From assembly GCA_903839615.1 (NCBI GenBank), contig CAIMCX010000057.1:1-32992 (forward strand): DNA of 32,992 nt, written 5' to 3'. This stretch comes from an uncultured bacterium. Lineage in GTDB: Bacteria; Bipolaricaulota; Bipolaricaulia; UBA7950; UBA9294. The translations under genes and the position numbers were made by a program. Below are positions 1 to 8,762 of this stretch, in pieces. Under the pieces are notes generated by a model. The model searched no databases and had not been told where the DNA came from. It was given only the letters and a program-made list of their open reading frames with translations. Positions within the stretch are counted from its first letter, which is position 1, and each line of letters begins with the position of its first letter.

Positions 1-297
1 AGTGAGAAGGGCTTCGTACGTCCCAGCAGCGTACGTATGATGCGCGACGATGTCGAAGTCGGACCCCGACTGCAGAGCGGACTCATCCCCGAATCGCAAC
101 TCGTAGGTCATCGGGCGACCGAGCGGATGGACGGTATGCGAAAGGTCGAATGCGATGTCGAGCGGCGCTGGCCCAGTGACGACGGCTGTCGCAAGGACGG
201 CGACCGGGTTCGTTCCACTATCGCACCCGAACAGAGCCGCCGTGAGGACGGCGAGGACAAGGAGTTTCAGCGTCCATCGCGAGGATCGGAGTCTCAT
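1..297 (-). CDS. PKD-domain lipoprotein, N-terminal part (runs off window)
   Basis: This frame is open for 99 codons from an ATG at 297 to the window edge. It is absent from the ORF track because its stop lies outside the window. The protein starts with two to three basic residues and a hydrophobic stretch ending in a lipobox-like A-L-F-G-C near residue 25, so a lipidated, envelope-anchored product is likely. From about residue 42 it reads as a PKD fold: 'GPAPLDIAFD', then 'YELRFGDES', then 'HHTYAAGTYEALL', which match the usual GDG-strand and H-x-Y-x-x-x-G-x-Y signatures. PKD domains are Ig-like beta sandwiches common in surface proteins. There is no clear Shine-Dalgarno before the ATG. It is divergent from ileS. 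The function beyond a surface role is unknown. Confidence 0.75.
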   Translation of the reverse strand, partial: MRLRSSRWTLKLLVLAVLTAALFGCDSGTNPVAVLATAVVTGPAPLDIAFDLSHTVHPLGRPMTYELRFGDESALQSGSDFDIVAHHTYAAGTYEALLT

Positions 298-629
298 GGA
301 CAGAGGCTGCAGTCCAGAGTCGAAGGCGGCAACGACCGCTGAGCTGCATCGCTCCGACACTCGTCCCCTGGCACGGGCCGCGCATGTCCCGTGCTCGAAG
401 AGGTCGTATGGCCGGCCCGCGGCAACCCTTGTCTCCGAGCCGGTTTGACTCGCGCCTGGAGCGCCGCTATGATGCCGCGTGATGTGCCAATGATGCATTC
501 GGTCGAACGTAGCATGCCTCTTCTCATCTATATTCGTCTGCCCCGGTAAGGGGCGCTCCGTCTGTTGGCTTTCGCGTTGGATGACATTCCGTTGGATGAA
601 GAGTGCTGCTGGCTGGACAAGGAGAAGGC
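298..629. other. Divergent intergenic region upstream of ileS
   Basis: About 330 bases lie between the minus-strand PKD lipoprotein and ileS, and I see no convincing gene in them. They hold the ileS promoter (445-473), a 7-bp inverted repeat GCACGGG...CCCGTGC at 371-394, and a short GCCCC-GGTAA-GGGGC hairpin at 540-554 inside the roughly 150-nt ileS leader. I looked for the conserved T-box antiterminator sequence in the leader and did not find it. Confidence 0.5.
445..473 (+). promoter_or_regulatory. Sigma-70 type promoter for ileS-purA
   Basis: TTGACT (445-450) and TATGAT (468-473) are separated by exactly 17 bases. Each hexamer is one base off the TTGACA/TATAAT consensus. Transcription would begin near 480 and leave a leader of about 150 nt before the ileS start codon. 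Confidence 0.7.
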
Positions 630-3600
630 GTGAAGCGCTACGAGAAGCTGACTCGAGACCCGCTCGCGCGCGAAGAGGCAGTTCTCGCGCTGTGGGAGAA
701 ACACGACGTCTTCCGGGCGTCGTTGCAGCAGACGAAGGGACGAGCCCCCTACGTGTTCTTCGAGGGGCCTCCCACGGCGAACGGGAAGCCTCACTTCGGC
801 CACCTGATGCCGCGCGTCTACAAGGACCTCTACCCGCGCTACAAGACGATGCAGGGCCACTACGTCGGACGAAAGGGCGGATGGGACACGCACGGCCTCC
901 CCGTCGAGCTGGAGGTCGAGAAACAGATCGGCGTCAACAGCAAGCCGGAGATCGAGGTGTTCGGCGTCGAGAAGTTCGTCACGCTGTGCAAAGAATCCGT
1001 CATGCGCTACAAGGCCGATTGGGAAGCCATGATGCGGCGCATGGGCTTCTGGATCGACCTCGAAGACGCATACGTGACATACACAGACGACTACATCGAG
1101 ACTGTGTGGTGGGAACTCCGATCGATGTTCGATCGTGGCCTTCTCTACAACGGCCACAAGACCCTGCCCTATTGCCCCCGCTGCGGCACGGGTCTGTCGT
1201 CGCATGAAGTGGCGCAGGGGTACCGGGCGGTCAAGGATCCGTCCGTCACGATTCGCATGCGCATCGTGGACGATGGCGACGCCGCCTACGCGAGAGGCGG
1301 CGTCGAGACCTCTCTTCTCACCTGGACGACCACCCCCTGGACATTGCCTGCAAACGTGGGCCTTGCCGTTTCGGCCGAAGCGACGTACGCCGAAGTCGAG
1401 CAAGAGGGCGAGCGTTTCGTTCTGGCGAAAGCGCTTCTGCCGAAGGCGCTCGTGGGCGACTACCGGACCCTGCGCGAGTTTCGTGGGGCGGACCTCGTTG
1501 GTGTTCGCTACGAGCCTCCCTACCGGCTGACCGATGATCCGGCGGCGCATCGTGTCTACCCCGCATCGTTCGTGAACATGGAGGATGGGACGGGCGTCGT
1601 TCACATCGCCTCTGCGTTCGGGGAAGATGACTACCGACTGGGACAGGAAGTTGGACTGCCGTTCGTTCAGCCCGTCGACCTGGGCGGGCACTTCACCGCC
1701 GAGTTCGGGCTTTGTGCCGGCAAGTTCGTGAAGGACGCCGACCCCGACGTCATCGCGGACCTTCGCCAGCGCAAGATCCTCTATCGCTGCCAGGAATACG
1801 AGCACGACTACCCGTTCTGCTGGCGATGCGATACGCCGCTTCTCTACTATGCGATGGACTCGTGGTACATCCGCACGACGGAGTTCAAGGACGCGATGAT
1901 CGAGAACAACGCGTCCGTCCATTGGCATCCCGACCATGTCGGCGAAGGGCGACTCGGGGAGTTTCTCGCGAACCTGAAGGATTGGGCGTTGTCCCGCGAC
2001 CGTTACTGGGGAACGCCGCTTAACCTCTGGACGTGCGGGGCGTGCGGCGAAGTGATGTGCGTCGGAAGCCGTGCCGAGCTGGTCGAACGGGCTACGGATC
2101 CCGCGTTTGCACGCACCGCGGAACTTCACCGTCCGACGATCGATGCGGTCGTTCTGCGCTGCTCCCATTGCGGCGGGGAAGCGCGACGCGTTTCCTACGT
2201 TATCGACACGTGGTTCGACTCCGGCAGCATGCACACGGCCCAGTGGCACTACCCGTTCGAGAACCAGGACGAGTTCCGGCGCAGCTTCCCGGCGGACTTC
2301 ATTTGCGAAGCGATGGAGCAGACGCGCGGCTGGTTCTACACGTTGCTTGCCACGGCCACGATCCTCCATGGGCAGGCTCCCTACCGCAATTGCATGGCCA
2401 CGGGACTTGGTCTGGACGAGAACGGGCAGAAGATGAGCAAGAGCCGCGGGAACGTGCTCGACCCGTGGACGTACATCAACCGGTTCGGTGCCGACTGCAT
2501 TCGCTGGTACTTGTACGCGTCGAGCGCCCCGTGGAAGTCGCGGCGCATTGTCGAGACGGCGGTCCAAGAGCCGCTCTACAAGTTCCTCGACACGCTACGC
2601 AACACGTGCGACTTCTTCTCCCTCTACGCGACGATCGACGGCTACGATCCCGCTCGTCACACGCTCGACTCGCGGAGTCTGTCCGTGCTCGATCGATGGA
2701 TCCGGTCCCGCTTGCAGTCGACGGCGGCCGCCGTGTGCGAATCGCTTGATGCGTACGACGTCGTAGCGGCTACGGCTGCACTCGAGTCGTTTGTCGATGA
2801 CCTCTCGAACTGGTATGTGAGGCTCTGTCGTCGCCGGTTCTGGAAGGGCGGCATGGGAGAGGACAAGATCGCTGCGTACGACACGCTGCGCGAGGCCCTG
2901 CTTGCGCTGGCCAAGTTGTGTGCGCCGTTCGTGCCATTCCTCGCGGAGTCGATGTATCAGAACCTGCGCCTCGCCTCCGATCCGGTCAGCGTACACCTGT
3001 GCTCGTACCCAGTCGCACTGCAAGTCATGCGCGACGAAGAACTCGAGTCGGACATGGCCCTCGGGCGGACGATCGCCGCTCTCGGGCACCAGGCGCGGAA
3101 CCTCGCCCAGGCAAAGGTCCGGCAGCCACTCTCGCGCGCGGTCCTGGTGCGTGAGGGGGGAGCGCTCTCGGACGACGTCCGAAGGCTCATCGAGCAAGAG
3201 CTGAATGTCAGGCGCCTTGAGGTCGTCTCCGATGCGTCCGAGTTCGCGGCGCTGACCGCGCAACCCAACTTCCGGGCCCTTGGGCCGAGGCTGGGGAATG
3301 CGGGGCCGAAAGCGGCCGCGTGGATCAAGGGGCAGACGGCGGTCTCCCTGCGCGAACGTCTCTCCTGCGGGCCGATCGAGATCGAGGTGGATGGCCGCAC
3401 GGTCGAGATCCTTCCCGACGACGTCGTCTACACGTCCGTCCTTGCCGAGGGATTCGTAGAGGCCACAGGAGGGGGCGATCGCGTGCTCCTCGACGTACGG
3501 CTCGACGACGAGCTACGACGCCAAGGAGTCTTCCGCGAAGTCGCCCACCGCGTCCAGGTCGCGAGAAAGGAAGCGGGATTCGACGTCACGGATCGGATTC

Positions 3601-3785
3601 TCCTATGCTACGAGGCCCCGCCTGAGCTGGCGGCGATTCTGGCGGAGAACGGGGACGAGCTGGCGAGCGAAGTGCTCGCAGGCGAGATCCGGCAAGAACT
3701 GGACCCGGGATGTACCTATTGCGAGTCGATCGAACTTGCGATCGGAACGCTCACGATTGCGCTGCGGCGCCTGTCGGGGGACTAG
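630..3785 (+). CDS. ileS: Isoleucyl-tRNA synthetase, type 2 (eukaryote-like)
   Basis: This class I synthetase charges tRNA-Ile in the cytoplasm. The start chosen is the GTG at 630, behind AAGGAGA, rather than the GTG at 603 in the ORF track, giving 1051 residues. Visible motifs are the HIGH-type box 'PHFGH' (about 55-58), the CP1 editing region 'LTWTTTPWTLPAN' and 'GTGVVHIASAFG' (320-331), 'HVGEGRLGEFL...DRYWGTP', and 'KMSKS' (601-605). The 'HVGEGR' segment, the length and the C-terminal 'FRALGPRLG' region match the eukaryote-like type 2 enzymes, many of which tolerate mupirocin, not the usual bacterial type 1 with its C-terminal zinc finger. In the editing motif the usual A-P-A reads A-S-A (Ser329). 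The ileS stop overlaps the purA ribosome site, so the two genes look co-transcribed. Confidence 0.95.
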   Translation: MKRYEKLTRDPLAREEAVLALWEKHDVFRASLQQTKGRAPYVFFEGPPTANGKPHFGHLMPRVYKDLYPRYKTMQGHYVGRKGGWDTHGLPVELEVEKQIGVNSKPEIEVFGVEKFVTLCKESVMRYKADWEAMMRRMGFWIDLEDAYVTYTDDYIETVWWELRSMFDRGLLYNGHKTLPYCPRCGTGLSSHEVAQGYRAVKDPSVTIRMRIVDDGDAAYARGGVETSLLTWTTTPWTLPANVGLAVSAEATYAEVEQEGERFVLAKALLPKALVGDYRTLREFRGADLVGVRYEPPYRLTDDPAAHRVYPASFVNMEDGTGVVHIASAFGEDDYRLGQEVGLPFVQPVDLGGHFTAEFGLCAGKFVKDADPDVIADLRQRKILYRCQEYEHDYPFCWRCDTPLLYYAMDSWYIRTTEFKDAMIENNASVHWHPDHVGEGRLGEFLANLKDWALSRDRYWGTPLNLWTCGACGEVMCVGSRAELVERATDPAFARTAELHRPTIDAVVLRCSHCGGEARRVSYVIDTWFDSGSMHTAQWHYPFENQDEFRRSFPADFICEAMEQTRGWFYTLLATATILHGQAPYRNCMATGLGLDENGQKMSKSRGNVLDPWTYINRFGADCIRWYLYASSAPWKSRRIVETAVQEPLYKFLDTLRNTCDFFSLYATIDGYDPARHTLDSRSLSVLDRWIRSRLQSTAAAVCESLDAYDVVAATAALESFVDDLSNWYVRLCRRRFWKGGMGEDKIAAYDTLREALLALAKLCAPFVPFLAESMYQNLRLASDPVSVHLCSYPVALQVMRDEELESDMALGRTIAALGHQARNLAQAKVRQPLSRAVLVREGGALSDDVRRLIEQELNVRRLEVVSDASEFAALTAQPNFRALGPRLGNAGPKAAAWIKGQTAVSLRERLSCGPIEIEVDGRTVEILPDDVVYTSVLAEGFVEATGGGDRVLLDVRLDDELRRQGVFREVAHRVQVARKEAGFDVTDRILLCYEAPPELAAILAENGDELASEVLAGEIRQELDPGCTYCESIELAIGTLTIALRRLSGD

Positions 3786-3794
3786 GAGGCGAAG

Positions 3795-5057
3795 ATGGCC
3801 ACGGCGGTGCTCGGACTGCAGTGGGGAGATGAGGGAAAAGGGAAGATCACGCATCTCCTGGCGCAGGGCGCATCGATGGTCGTGCGCTACAACGGAGGTC
3901 CGAACGCCGGGCACACGGTGGTGGACCGTGGCGTGAAGTTCGGGACGCACCTTCTCCCGGCTGGTGCCTTCTACGCCGGAGTCACGTCCGTCCTTGCCGG
4001 CGGAGTCGTCATCGACTTCGATGTTCTGAGAAGGGAGTACGACGAGGTCGCGCGACACGTCGGAGCGAAGCCGCGGCTTCTCTTGGCGGAGAACGCGCAC
4101 CTGATTCTCCCGTACCATCGAACGCTCGAGGAGCTGGAGGGCTCGGGATCGCGATTCGGAACGACACGGCGCGGGATGTCTCCCGCCTACCGCGACAAGG
4201 CCGCGCACGTCGGAGTGCGGGTGGGAGACCTTCTCGAGCCTCGGCGCATGGCGGAGCGTATCGAGTGGAGGCTTGAGCTCTTACGGAGAGAGTGGCCGAA
4301 GGCGAGCGAACTCGAGGCGCTCGACCCGGGCGAGCTGGTCCGGTCCCAGAGGAAGCTCGCCGAGCCGTGGCTCGAGTCGATCGTCGACGCGTCGGACGTC
4401 GTCGGGCGAGCGTTAGTTGCCGGCGAACCCGTCCTGTTCGAGGGTGCGCAAGGGACCCTGCTCGATGTGGACTTCGGGACGTACCCGTACGTTACGTCCT
4501 CCACGACGCTGTTCGCCGGGATCGGTCCCTCGTTGGGGATCGACCCCAGCCTGGTCACTCGGCGCCTCGGAGTGACGAAGGCCTACCAGACGCGGGTCGG
4601 GGAAGGTCCCTTCCCTACGGAGCTAGAGGATGGCGTTGGCGCGGCGCTCCGCGAGCGGGGGGGAGAGTTCGGGACGACGACCGGGCGGCCCCGCCGCTGC
4701 GGGTGGCTTGACCTCGTCGCACTGCGTTACGCCGTCCGACTGAACGGGATCACGGACCTCGCGCTGACGAAACTGGATGTCCTCGAGGGCTTGCCGACGA
4801 TCAAGCTCTGCACTGCGTACCGCATCGGAGGGGTGGAGACCGACCGGTTTCCGCTCTCGGGCGATCGCCTGGCCGACTGCGAACCCATCTACAAGGAACT
4901 CCCCGGCTGGCGCGGTGCGTTGCGCCCTGCGTCATGGAGTGAGCTGCCTGCGGCAGCTCACCGCTACGTCGCGGCCATCGAGGAGACGGTAGGCGTTCCG
5001 GTCACGCTTCTGTCGTACGGCGCGACGCCAGAAGACACATTGCGAAGGGACCTTTGA
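3795..5057 (+). CDS. purA: Adenylosuccinate synthase
   Basis: The enzyme joins IMP and aspartate using GTP to make adenylosuccinate, the first committed step to AMP. The 420 residues match the family's usual length. Visible signatures are the N-terminal 'QWGDEGKGK' loop with the catalytic Asp12, 'NGGPNAGHTV' with His40, 'GTTRRGMSPAY', and 'EGAQGTLLDVDFGTYPYVTSS'. AGGAGG lies 5 bases before the ATG and is built on the ileS stop codon, which suggests an ileS-purA operon with coupled translation. The last codons overlap the -35 element of the rplM promoter. Confidence 0.97.
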   Translation: MATAVLGLQWGDEGKGKITHLLAQGASMVVRYNGGPNAGHTVVDRGVKFGTHLLPAGAFYAGVTSVLAGGVVIDFDVLRREYDEVARHVGAKPRLLLAENAHLILPYHRTLEELEGSGSRFGTTRRGMSPAYRDKAAHVGVRVGDLLEPRRMAERIEWRLELLRREWPKASELEALDPGELVRSQRKLAEPWLESIVDASDVVGRALVAGEPVLFEGAQGTLLDVDFGTYPYVTSSTTLFAGIGPSLGIDPSLVTRRLGVTKAYQTRVGEGPFPTELEDGVGAALRERGGEFGTTTGRPRRCGWLDLVALRYAVRLNGITDLALTKLDVLEGLPTIKLCTAYRIGGVETDRFPLSGDRLADCEPIYKELPGWRGALRPASWSELPAAAHRYVAAIEETVGVPVTLLSYGATPEDTLRRDL

Positions 5058-5082
5058 AAGCCTGAAGAGACGCCGCTATAAT
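5054..5082 (+). promoter_or_regulatory. Sigma-70 type promoter for rplM
   Basis: TTGAAA (5054-5059) and a perfect TATAAT (5077-5082) are 17 bases apart. The -35 element overlaps the purA TGA stop. Predicted transcription starts near 5089, about 30 nt before rplM. Confidence 0.8.
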
Positions 5083-5117
5083 CGGGCCTCGAACTGGATA
5101 TCTGGAGGAGTACGAGC

Positions 5118-5561
5118 ATGCAACGGACGTTTGTTGCGAAGAACCAAGAGATGGGGACGAGCTGGGACCGCGAGTGGTACGTGGTCAACGCCGATGGGAA
5201 GCGCCTCGGACGAATCGCGACGGAGATCGCCACCATCCTGCAGGGCAAGCACAAACCCATCTACACGCCGCATGTGGACACCGGCGACTACGTCATTGTG
5301 ATCAACGCCGAGCGAATCGAGCTCACCGGACAGAAGTGGGACGACAAGCTGTATCAGCGCCACACGGGATACATCGGTGGCTTGAAGGAGATGTCCTACC
5401 GGAAGCTCATCGAGCGCCATCCCACGCTGCCGGTTCGTGAGGCTGTCCGGCGCATGCTCCCCAAGTCGAACCTCGGACGGCGAATGCTCCGCAAGCTCAA
5501 GATCTATGCTGGCCCTGTGCATCCGCACGCGGCCCAAGAGCCGAAGGAACTTGAGATCTAG
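5118..5561 (+). CDS. rplM: 50S ribosomal protein L13 (uL13)
   Basis: L13 is an early-assembling large-subunit protein that binds 23S rRNA. The 147 residues are close to the usual 142 or so. Recognisable segments are '[16 protein letters not shown]', '[16 protein letters not shown]', '[11 protein letters not shown]', '[26 protein letters not shown]' (read in parts) and the terminal 'HPHAAQEP'. GGAGGAG sits 7 bases before the ATG. In most bacteria rplM is followed directly by rpsI (S9). Here it stands alone, with a hairpin region and an unrelated exported protein downstream. Confidence 0.97.
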   Translation: MQRTFVAKNQEMGTSWDREWYVVNADGKRLGRIATEIATILQGKHKPIYTPHVDTGDYVIVINAERIELTGQKWDDKLYQRHTGYIGGLKEMSYRKLIERHPTLPVREAVRRMLPKSNLGRRMLRKLKIYAGPVHPHAAQEPKELEI

Positions 5562-5587
5562 GAGAGGGCTGCCTCTTCAGTAGCGCA

Positions 5588-5603
5588 CGGGACATTCGTC
5601 CCG
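5588..5603 (+). terminator. Hairpin downstream of rplM, possible terminator
   Basis: A perfect 6-bp stem, CGGGAC-ATTC-GTCCCG, lies 27 bases after the rplM stop. No T-run follows, so intrinsic termination is uncertain. A second, interrupted inverted repeat built around GTGTCGACAC follows at about 5622-5650. Confidence 0.3.
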
Positions 5604-5720
5604 GACCCCCTAGACAAAGACGGAAGGGCGTGTCGACACCGTTCCTTCTCCCCACTCTCCCGCGGTGACTAGACTCCCTGTGGCAATCGGAAGTCTGCCT
5701 TAGGGGTGGTGGAGAGAAAC

Positions 5721-6350
5721 ATGCTCGATCGAACGCGCGCAATTGCGGGGTGCGTCGCTGTCGTCCTTCTCGCTGTCGTACTGGGCGCCGTCGCGACCCA
5801 GGGTCGCGAGAGGGTGGCCCTCTTTGTCCAAGCTGCCGCCGCGGTGCCGACGGCCGATCTCGAACTCGTACGGAACTACGCTGCGCAGCAGTGCTCGATC
5901 ATATCGGGCGGGGACACCTGCTCGGAAGGTGACCTGATGCTGGCGCAGCGCGCGGCCAACGCGTACATCGGGAACAGCCTCACGGTCGACGCGGTGCAAC
6001 GCCTTGCGTCGGTCCTCGGTGCGGACCATATCGTCATCTTGCGCATTGTGACCTGGGACAACGAAATCGCCTATCGGCCCGAGCGATCCCTGTTGCTGCT
6101 CGGGGCGACGTCGTTCCTGAATACCTCGTTGCAGCTCCTGATCACTCCTCTCGGACTCCTGTTCGGGCTTGAGAGGAAGGCCACGGTCAGCCTCTTCGCG
6201 ACCGTGTTTGATTCGCGAGGGAACGTGAACTTCACCACGAGCGTGTCTGCCGATGACAGCCCGCTCTTGTCGCTCCTGACGGCGGATCCTGTGGAAGCGG
6301 CAAAGAAGGCCGTGGATGCTGCGTTGTACCAGATCGTTGTGACGCTGTAA
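5721..6350 (+). CDS. Exported or membrane-anchored protein of unknown function
   Basis: The 209-residue protein starts at the ATG at 5721 behind GGAGAG. The upstream GTG at 5706 in the ORF track lies 5' of that ribosome site. An N-terminal hydrophobic segment (about residues 7-25, 'VAVVLLAVVLGAVA') is a signal peptide or anchor. The middle part, 'VQRLASVLGADHIVILRIVTWDN', resembles the 'LGAD-hydrophobic' strand found in CsgG/TolB-type periplasmic proteins, but that is only a local pattern. A second hydrophobic stretch, 'LQLLITPLGLLFGL', lies near residue 135, and the C-terminus is 'AAKKAVDAALYQIV'. I do not recognise the family. It precedes the PKD gene cluster on the same strand by 139 bases. 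Confidence 0.75.
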   Translation: MLDRTRAIAGCVAVVLLAVVLGAVATQGRERVALFVQAAAAVPTADLELVRNYAAQQCSIISGGDTCSEGDLMLAQRAANAYIGNSLTVDAVQRLASVLGADHIVILRIVTWDNEIAYRPERSLLLLGATSFLNTSLQLLITPLGLLFGLERKATVSLFATVFDSRGNVNFTTSVSADDSPLLSLLTADPVEAAKKAVDAALYQIVVTL

Positions 6351-6489
6351 TGGTGATGCAATCGGAAGTAGAGGCCGCAGGAAGCGTAATCGCTGTTACA
6401 GACTTTCCTGGAGGGCATCTGCTAGAGTGGAGCTGGATTCCTGCTTTGCGCAAGAAGAGAAGATGAATACGCCAACAAAGGAGGTAGCA

Positions 6490-8715
6490 ATGAGGGTGCG
6501 TAAGGTCAGCCGTTTTGGCCTTCCCCTCCTCCTGGCGGTGGTCGTTCTCCTCGTGCCGGTGCTGGGCTTGGCCCAGGGCGAGGGCTTCTACACTGTCAGC
6601 CAAGGGGAAACGCAAGTTACAATCACTCCGCTGGCGAACGCCGCGGACCCGGTCGCGTTCTACAAGTCGACGAACAGCATGTCGTCCACGGGGTTCGAGA
6701 AAGCGAGCACCGCAGTCCTGTTCTTGTACAAGAACACGGTGAACGGACAGGTCTCGTTGTTTGTCATTCTCGGTGGCGCTACTGGAGGACCGGCGGGATC
6801 GACATCGATGACCTTGTCGGGAGTCCCGGCAGCAGCGGTGTTCCAGGTCCAGGATGATGGGGCTGGCGACTTCCGCGAGACGTGGCAACTCACTCCGCCG
6901 ACCGGCAGCGTGTCCTGGGTTTGGAATCAGGGAAGCGGCGACGGCATGGTGCTCGGCCCGCTTGGCGGCGCGTTTCAGTTGTCGCTCTTCCCGCAGTTCA
7001 CGGCCGGCATTACCGACGTGAAGTTCCTGTACGGCGACCGGATCGCACCGCAGACGATCACGCTGAACCGCGTCGACCCGATCATCATCGCCGCGTCGAC
7101 CAACGCGCAGCCGACTGTATCGTTCACGGTTTCGACTTCGAACGCGCGGGTCAACCAGCCGATCACGTTCGACGCCTCGGCGTCGAAGGATCCGGACGGG
7201 TCGATCGTGAAGTACGAATGGGACTTCAACGGCGACGGCGTCTTCGACCAGACGACGACCGCTCCTACGGTAAGCTACACGTACACGACGAGCGGCACGA
7301 AGACGGTCACCGTGCGTGCGACCGACAACGGGGGAGCTACGGGCAAGGCCACGCAGACGATCACCGTCGGCGAGTTGGCGGTCAGAGTGACGCGGACCAT
7401 CTCGACGTCGGCGGCGCTGCCCGGAAGCACATTCCTCGTCATCGTGCGCATGGAGCCGCAGATGGACGTCGCCGGAGTTGGCCTGCAGGAGAACCTGCCC
7501 GTCGGCTGGGAGATCAAGCCGCTCGAGAACGCCGGTGCGGCGTTCAAGCGATCCACGGTGCAGTGGATCTTCGTCGACACCATCCGTGCCAACACGACGA
7601 AAATCATCTCGTACGAGCTGACGGTCCCTGCGGCATCTCAGCTGATGACGTCGACCATGCCGGTCTGCTTCACGCTGACCGGAACCTTCCAGGCGATGAC
7701 TCCGTTCATGGAGATTCCCGTCGAGGGAGACGCTAAGGTTCAGATTTCGTCGACGCTGCCTCTCAAGGAGGCGATCGCTCACCTCGTGCCGCGCAAGAGT
7801 GTGGACGACCAAGACACGATCGACCTGCGTCTGTCGCAGAAGATCGACTCGCAGCAACTCGCGCGAGCGCTCGAGATGTGGCAGAACGACGAGTCGGTGC
7901 CGTCCACGGGAGGCGCGACGATCACCCTAGAGGAGATGAAGGAACTCGCGGCGTACGCCTACACGTGCACGCCTGTCGACCTTCCGCTCCCGCTCGTTCC
8001 TGCAGCGCACATCAACGCGGTGCGCACGATCCTCGCCCCCGTTCCGTGCAATAACGTTCTCCTGAACTACACGGGCCCGGGCGGCGACCGAGCAGGCAGC
8101 ACGTTCACCGTGAAGGTGGAGATCTGGGCGGACCAGGACCTCTATGGCGTCGGGCTGAACGAAGACGTCCCCGCTGGGTGGAAGGTCATCCCGGTGGAGA
8201 ACGACGGCCTCACCTACAAGAGGTCGAAGACGGAGTGGGTCTACCCGACGAAGCTTCCGGCGGGAACGACGAAGACCATCATCTACCAGGTCGAGGTCCC
8301 GCAGACCGAGGCCATCGAGATGGCGTCGAGCGATCCGTGCTATGCCAGCTCGAACGACCTCTACGGTGTGGTCGATTCGGCGCTTCCGTGCATGGACACG
8401 ACCGTGACCGGCGACTCGGGCGTCGACGTGAGCGAGTGCGTGTCGGTGCTGGTCGCGATCTCGCGGTGGGATGTCGAGCACGACCAGCTGGACATCACGT
8501 TGTCGAACAAGATCTCGTTCCTGCAGGTGCAGCGGGCCATCGCCTTCTGGCTTGAGGACGAGGTTGTGCCGTGGACCTGCGGCCAGACCGTGGGCTACCA
8601 CATGCTGAAGGAAATCATCGCCTACTGGCTCACCGGCACGGACATCTGTGATCCGCTCCCGGCCGCACCGAGCGGCCCCTGCGCTCCGGATGCCGCCACG
8701 TGCAGCGGAGGCTAG
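6490..8715 (+). CDS. Secreted PKD / DUF11-like protein with two WLTG-type modules
   Basis: The start is the ATG at 6490, directly behind AAAGGAGGT. The ORF-track GTG at 6427 and the ATG at 6463 lie upstream of that site. The product has 741 residues. Order: signal peptide (about 1-29), an unrecognised beta-rich domain (30-205), one PKD domain (about 208-294, 'YEWDFNGDGVFDQ'), a DUF11-like domain ('GLQENLPVGWEIKPLE', about 298-410), a first copy of a helical module (about 415-500), a second DUF11-like domain ('GLNEDVPAGWKVIPVE', about 505-640), and a second module (about 645-725) with 'IAYWLTGTDICDPLP'. The C-terminus is rich in Cys, Pro and Ala. It is likely extracellular or surface bound. 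The next gene shares the same modules. Function unknown. Confidence 0.9.
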   Translation: MRVRKVSRFGLPLLLAVVVLLVPVLGLAQGEGFYTVSQGETQVTITPLANAADPVAFYKSTNSMSSTGFEKASTAVLFLYKNTVNGQVSLFVILGGATGGPAGSTSMTLSGVPAAAVFQVQDDGAGDFRETWQLTPPTGSVSWVWNQGSGDGMVLGPLGGAFQLSLFPQFTAGITDVKFLYGDRIAPQTITLNRVDPIIIAASTNAQPTVSFTVSTSNARVNQPITFDASASKDPDGSIVKYEWDFNGDGVFDQTTTAPTVSYTYTTSGTKTVTVRATDNGGATGKATQTITVGELAVRVTRTISTSAALPGSTFLVIVRMEPQMDVAGVGLQENLPVGWEIKPLENAGAAFKRSTVQWIFVDTIRANTTKIISYELTVPAASQLMTSTMPVCFTLTGTFQAMTPFMEIPVEGDAKVQISSTLPLKEAIAHLVPRKSVDDQDTIDLRLSQKIDSQQLARALEMWQNDESVPSTGGATITLEEMKELAAYAYTCTPVDLPLPLVPAAHINAVRTILAPVPCNNVLLNYTGPGGDRAGSTFTVKVEIWADQDLYGVGLNEDVPAGWKVIPVENDGLTYKRSKTEWVYPTKLPAGTTKTIIYQVEVPQTEAIEMASSDPCYASSNDLYGVVDSALPCMDTTVTGDSGVDVSECVSVLVAISRWDVEHDQLDITLSNKISFLQVQRAIAFWLEDEVVPWTCGQTVGYHMLKEIIAYWLTGTDICDPLPAAPSGPCAPDAATCSGG

Positions 8716-8720
8716 TCGAG

Positions 8721-8744
8721 TCGGACGCGCTTCGGCGCGCCCGA
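8721..8744 (+). other. Intercistronic hairpin with UUCG tetraloop
   Basis: TCGGACGCGC-TTCG-GCGCGCCCGA forms a 10-bp stem with one A-C mismatch, closed by a C(UUCG)G tetraloop, the most stable common RNA loop. It lies 5 bases after the stop of the upstream PKD gene and just before the ribosome site of the next gene. There is no U-run, so an mRNA stability or partial-readthrough element is more likely than a full terminator. Confidence 0.6.
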
Positions 8745-8762
8745 GCGAGGAGATGATCCAAG

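Noticed and set aside
294-527. 77-codon minus ORF whose stop overlaps the PKD lipoprotein ATG
   Set aside because: The ATGA overlap is automatic because the gene starts ATGAGA. The peptide shows no domain or signal, and it would cover the ileS promoter.
480-629. T-box riboswitch in the ileS leader
   Set aside because: The leader is long enough, but the conserved T-box sequence and an antiterminator/terminator pair are not visible.
528-2567. 679-codon minus-strand ORF antisense to ileS
   Set aside because: It lies opposite ileS, has an Arg/Val/His-rich composition with no recognisable domain, and is the usual antisense shadow in high-GC genes.
6232-7857. 541-codon minus-strand ORF antisense to the PKD cluster
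   Set aside because: Arg-rich shadow of a gene with clear signal peptide, PKD domain and ribosome site on the other strand.
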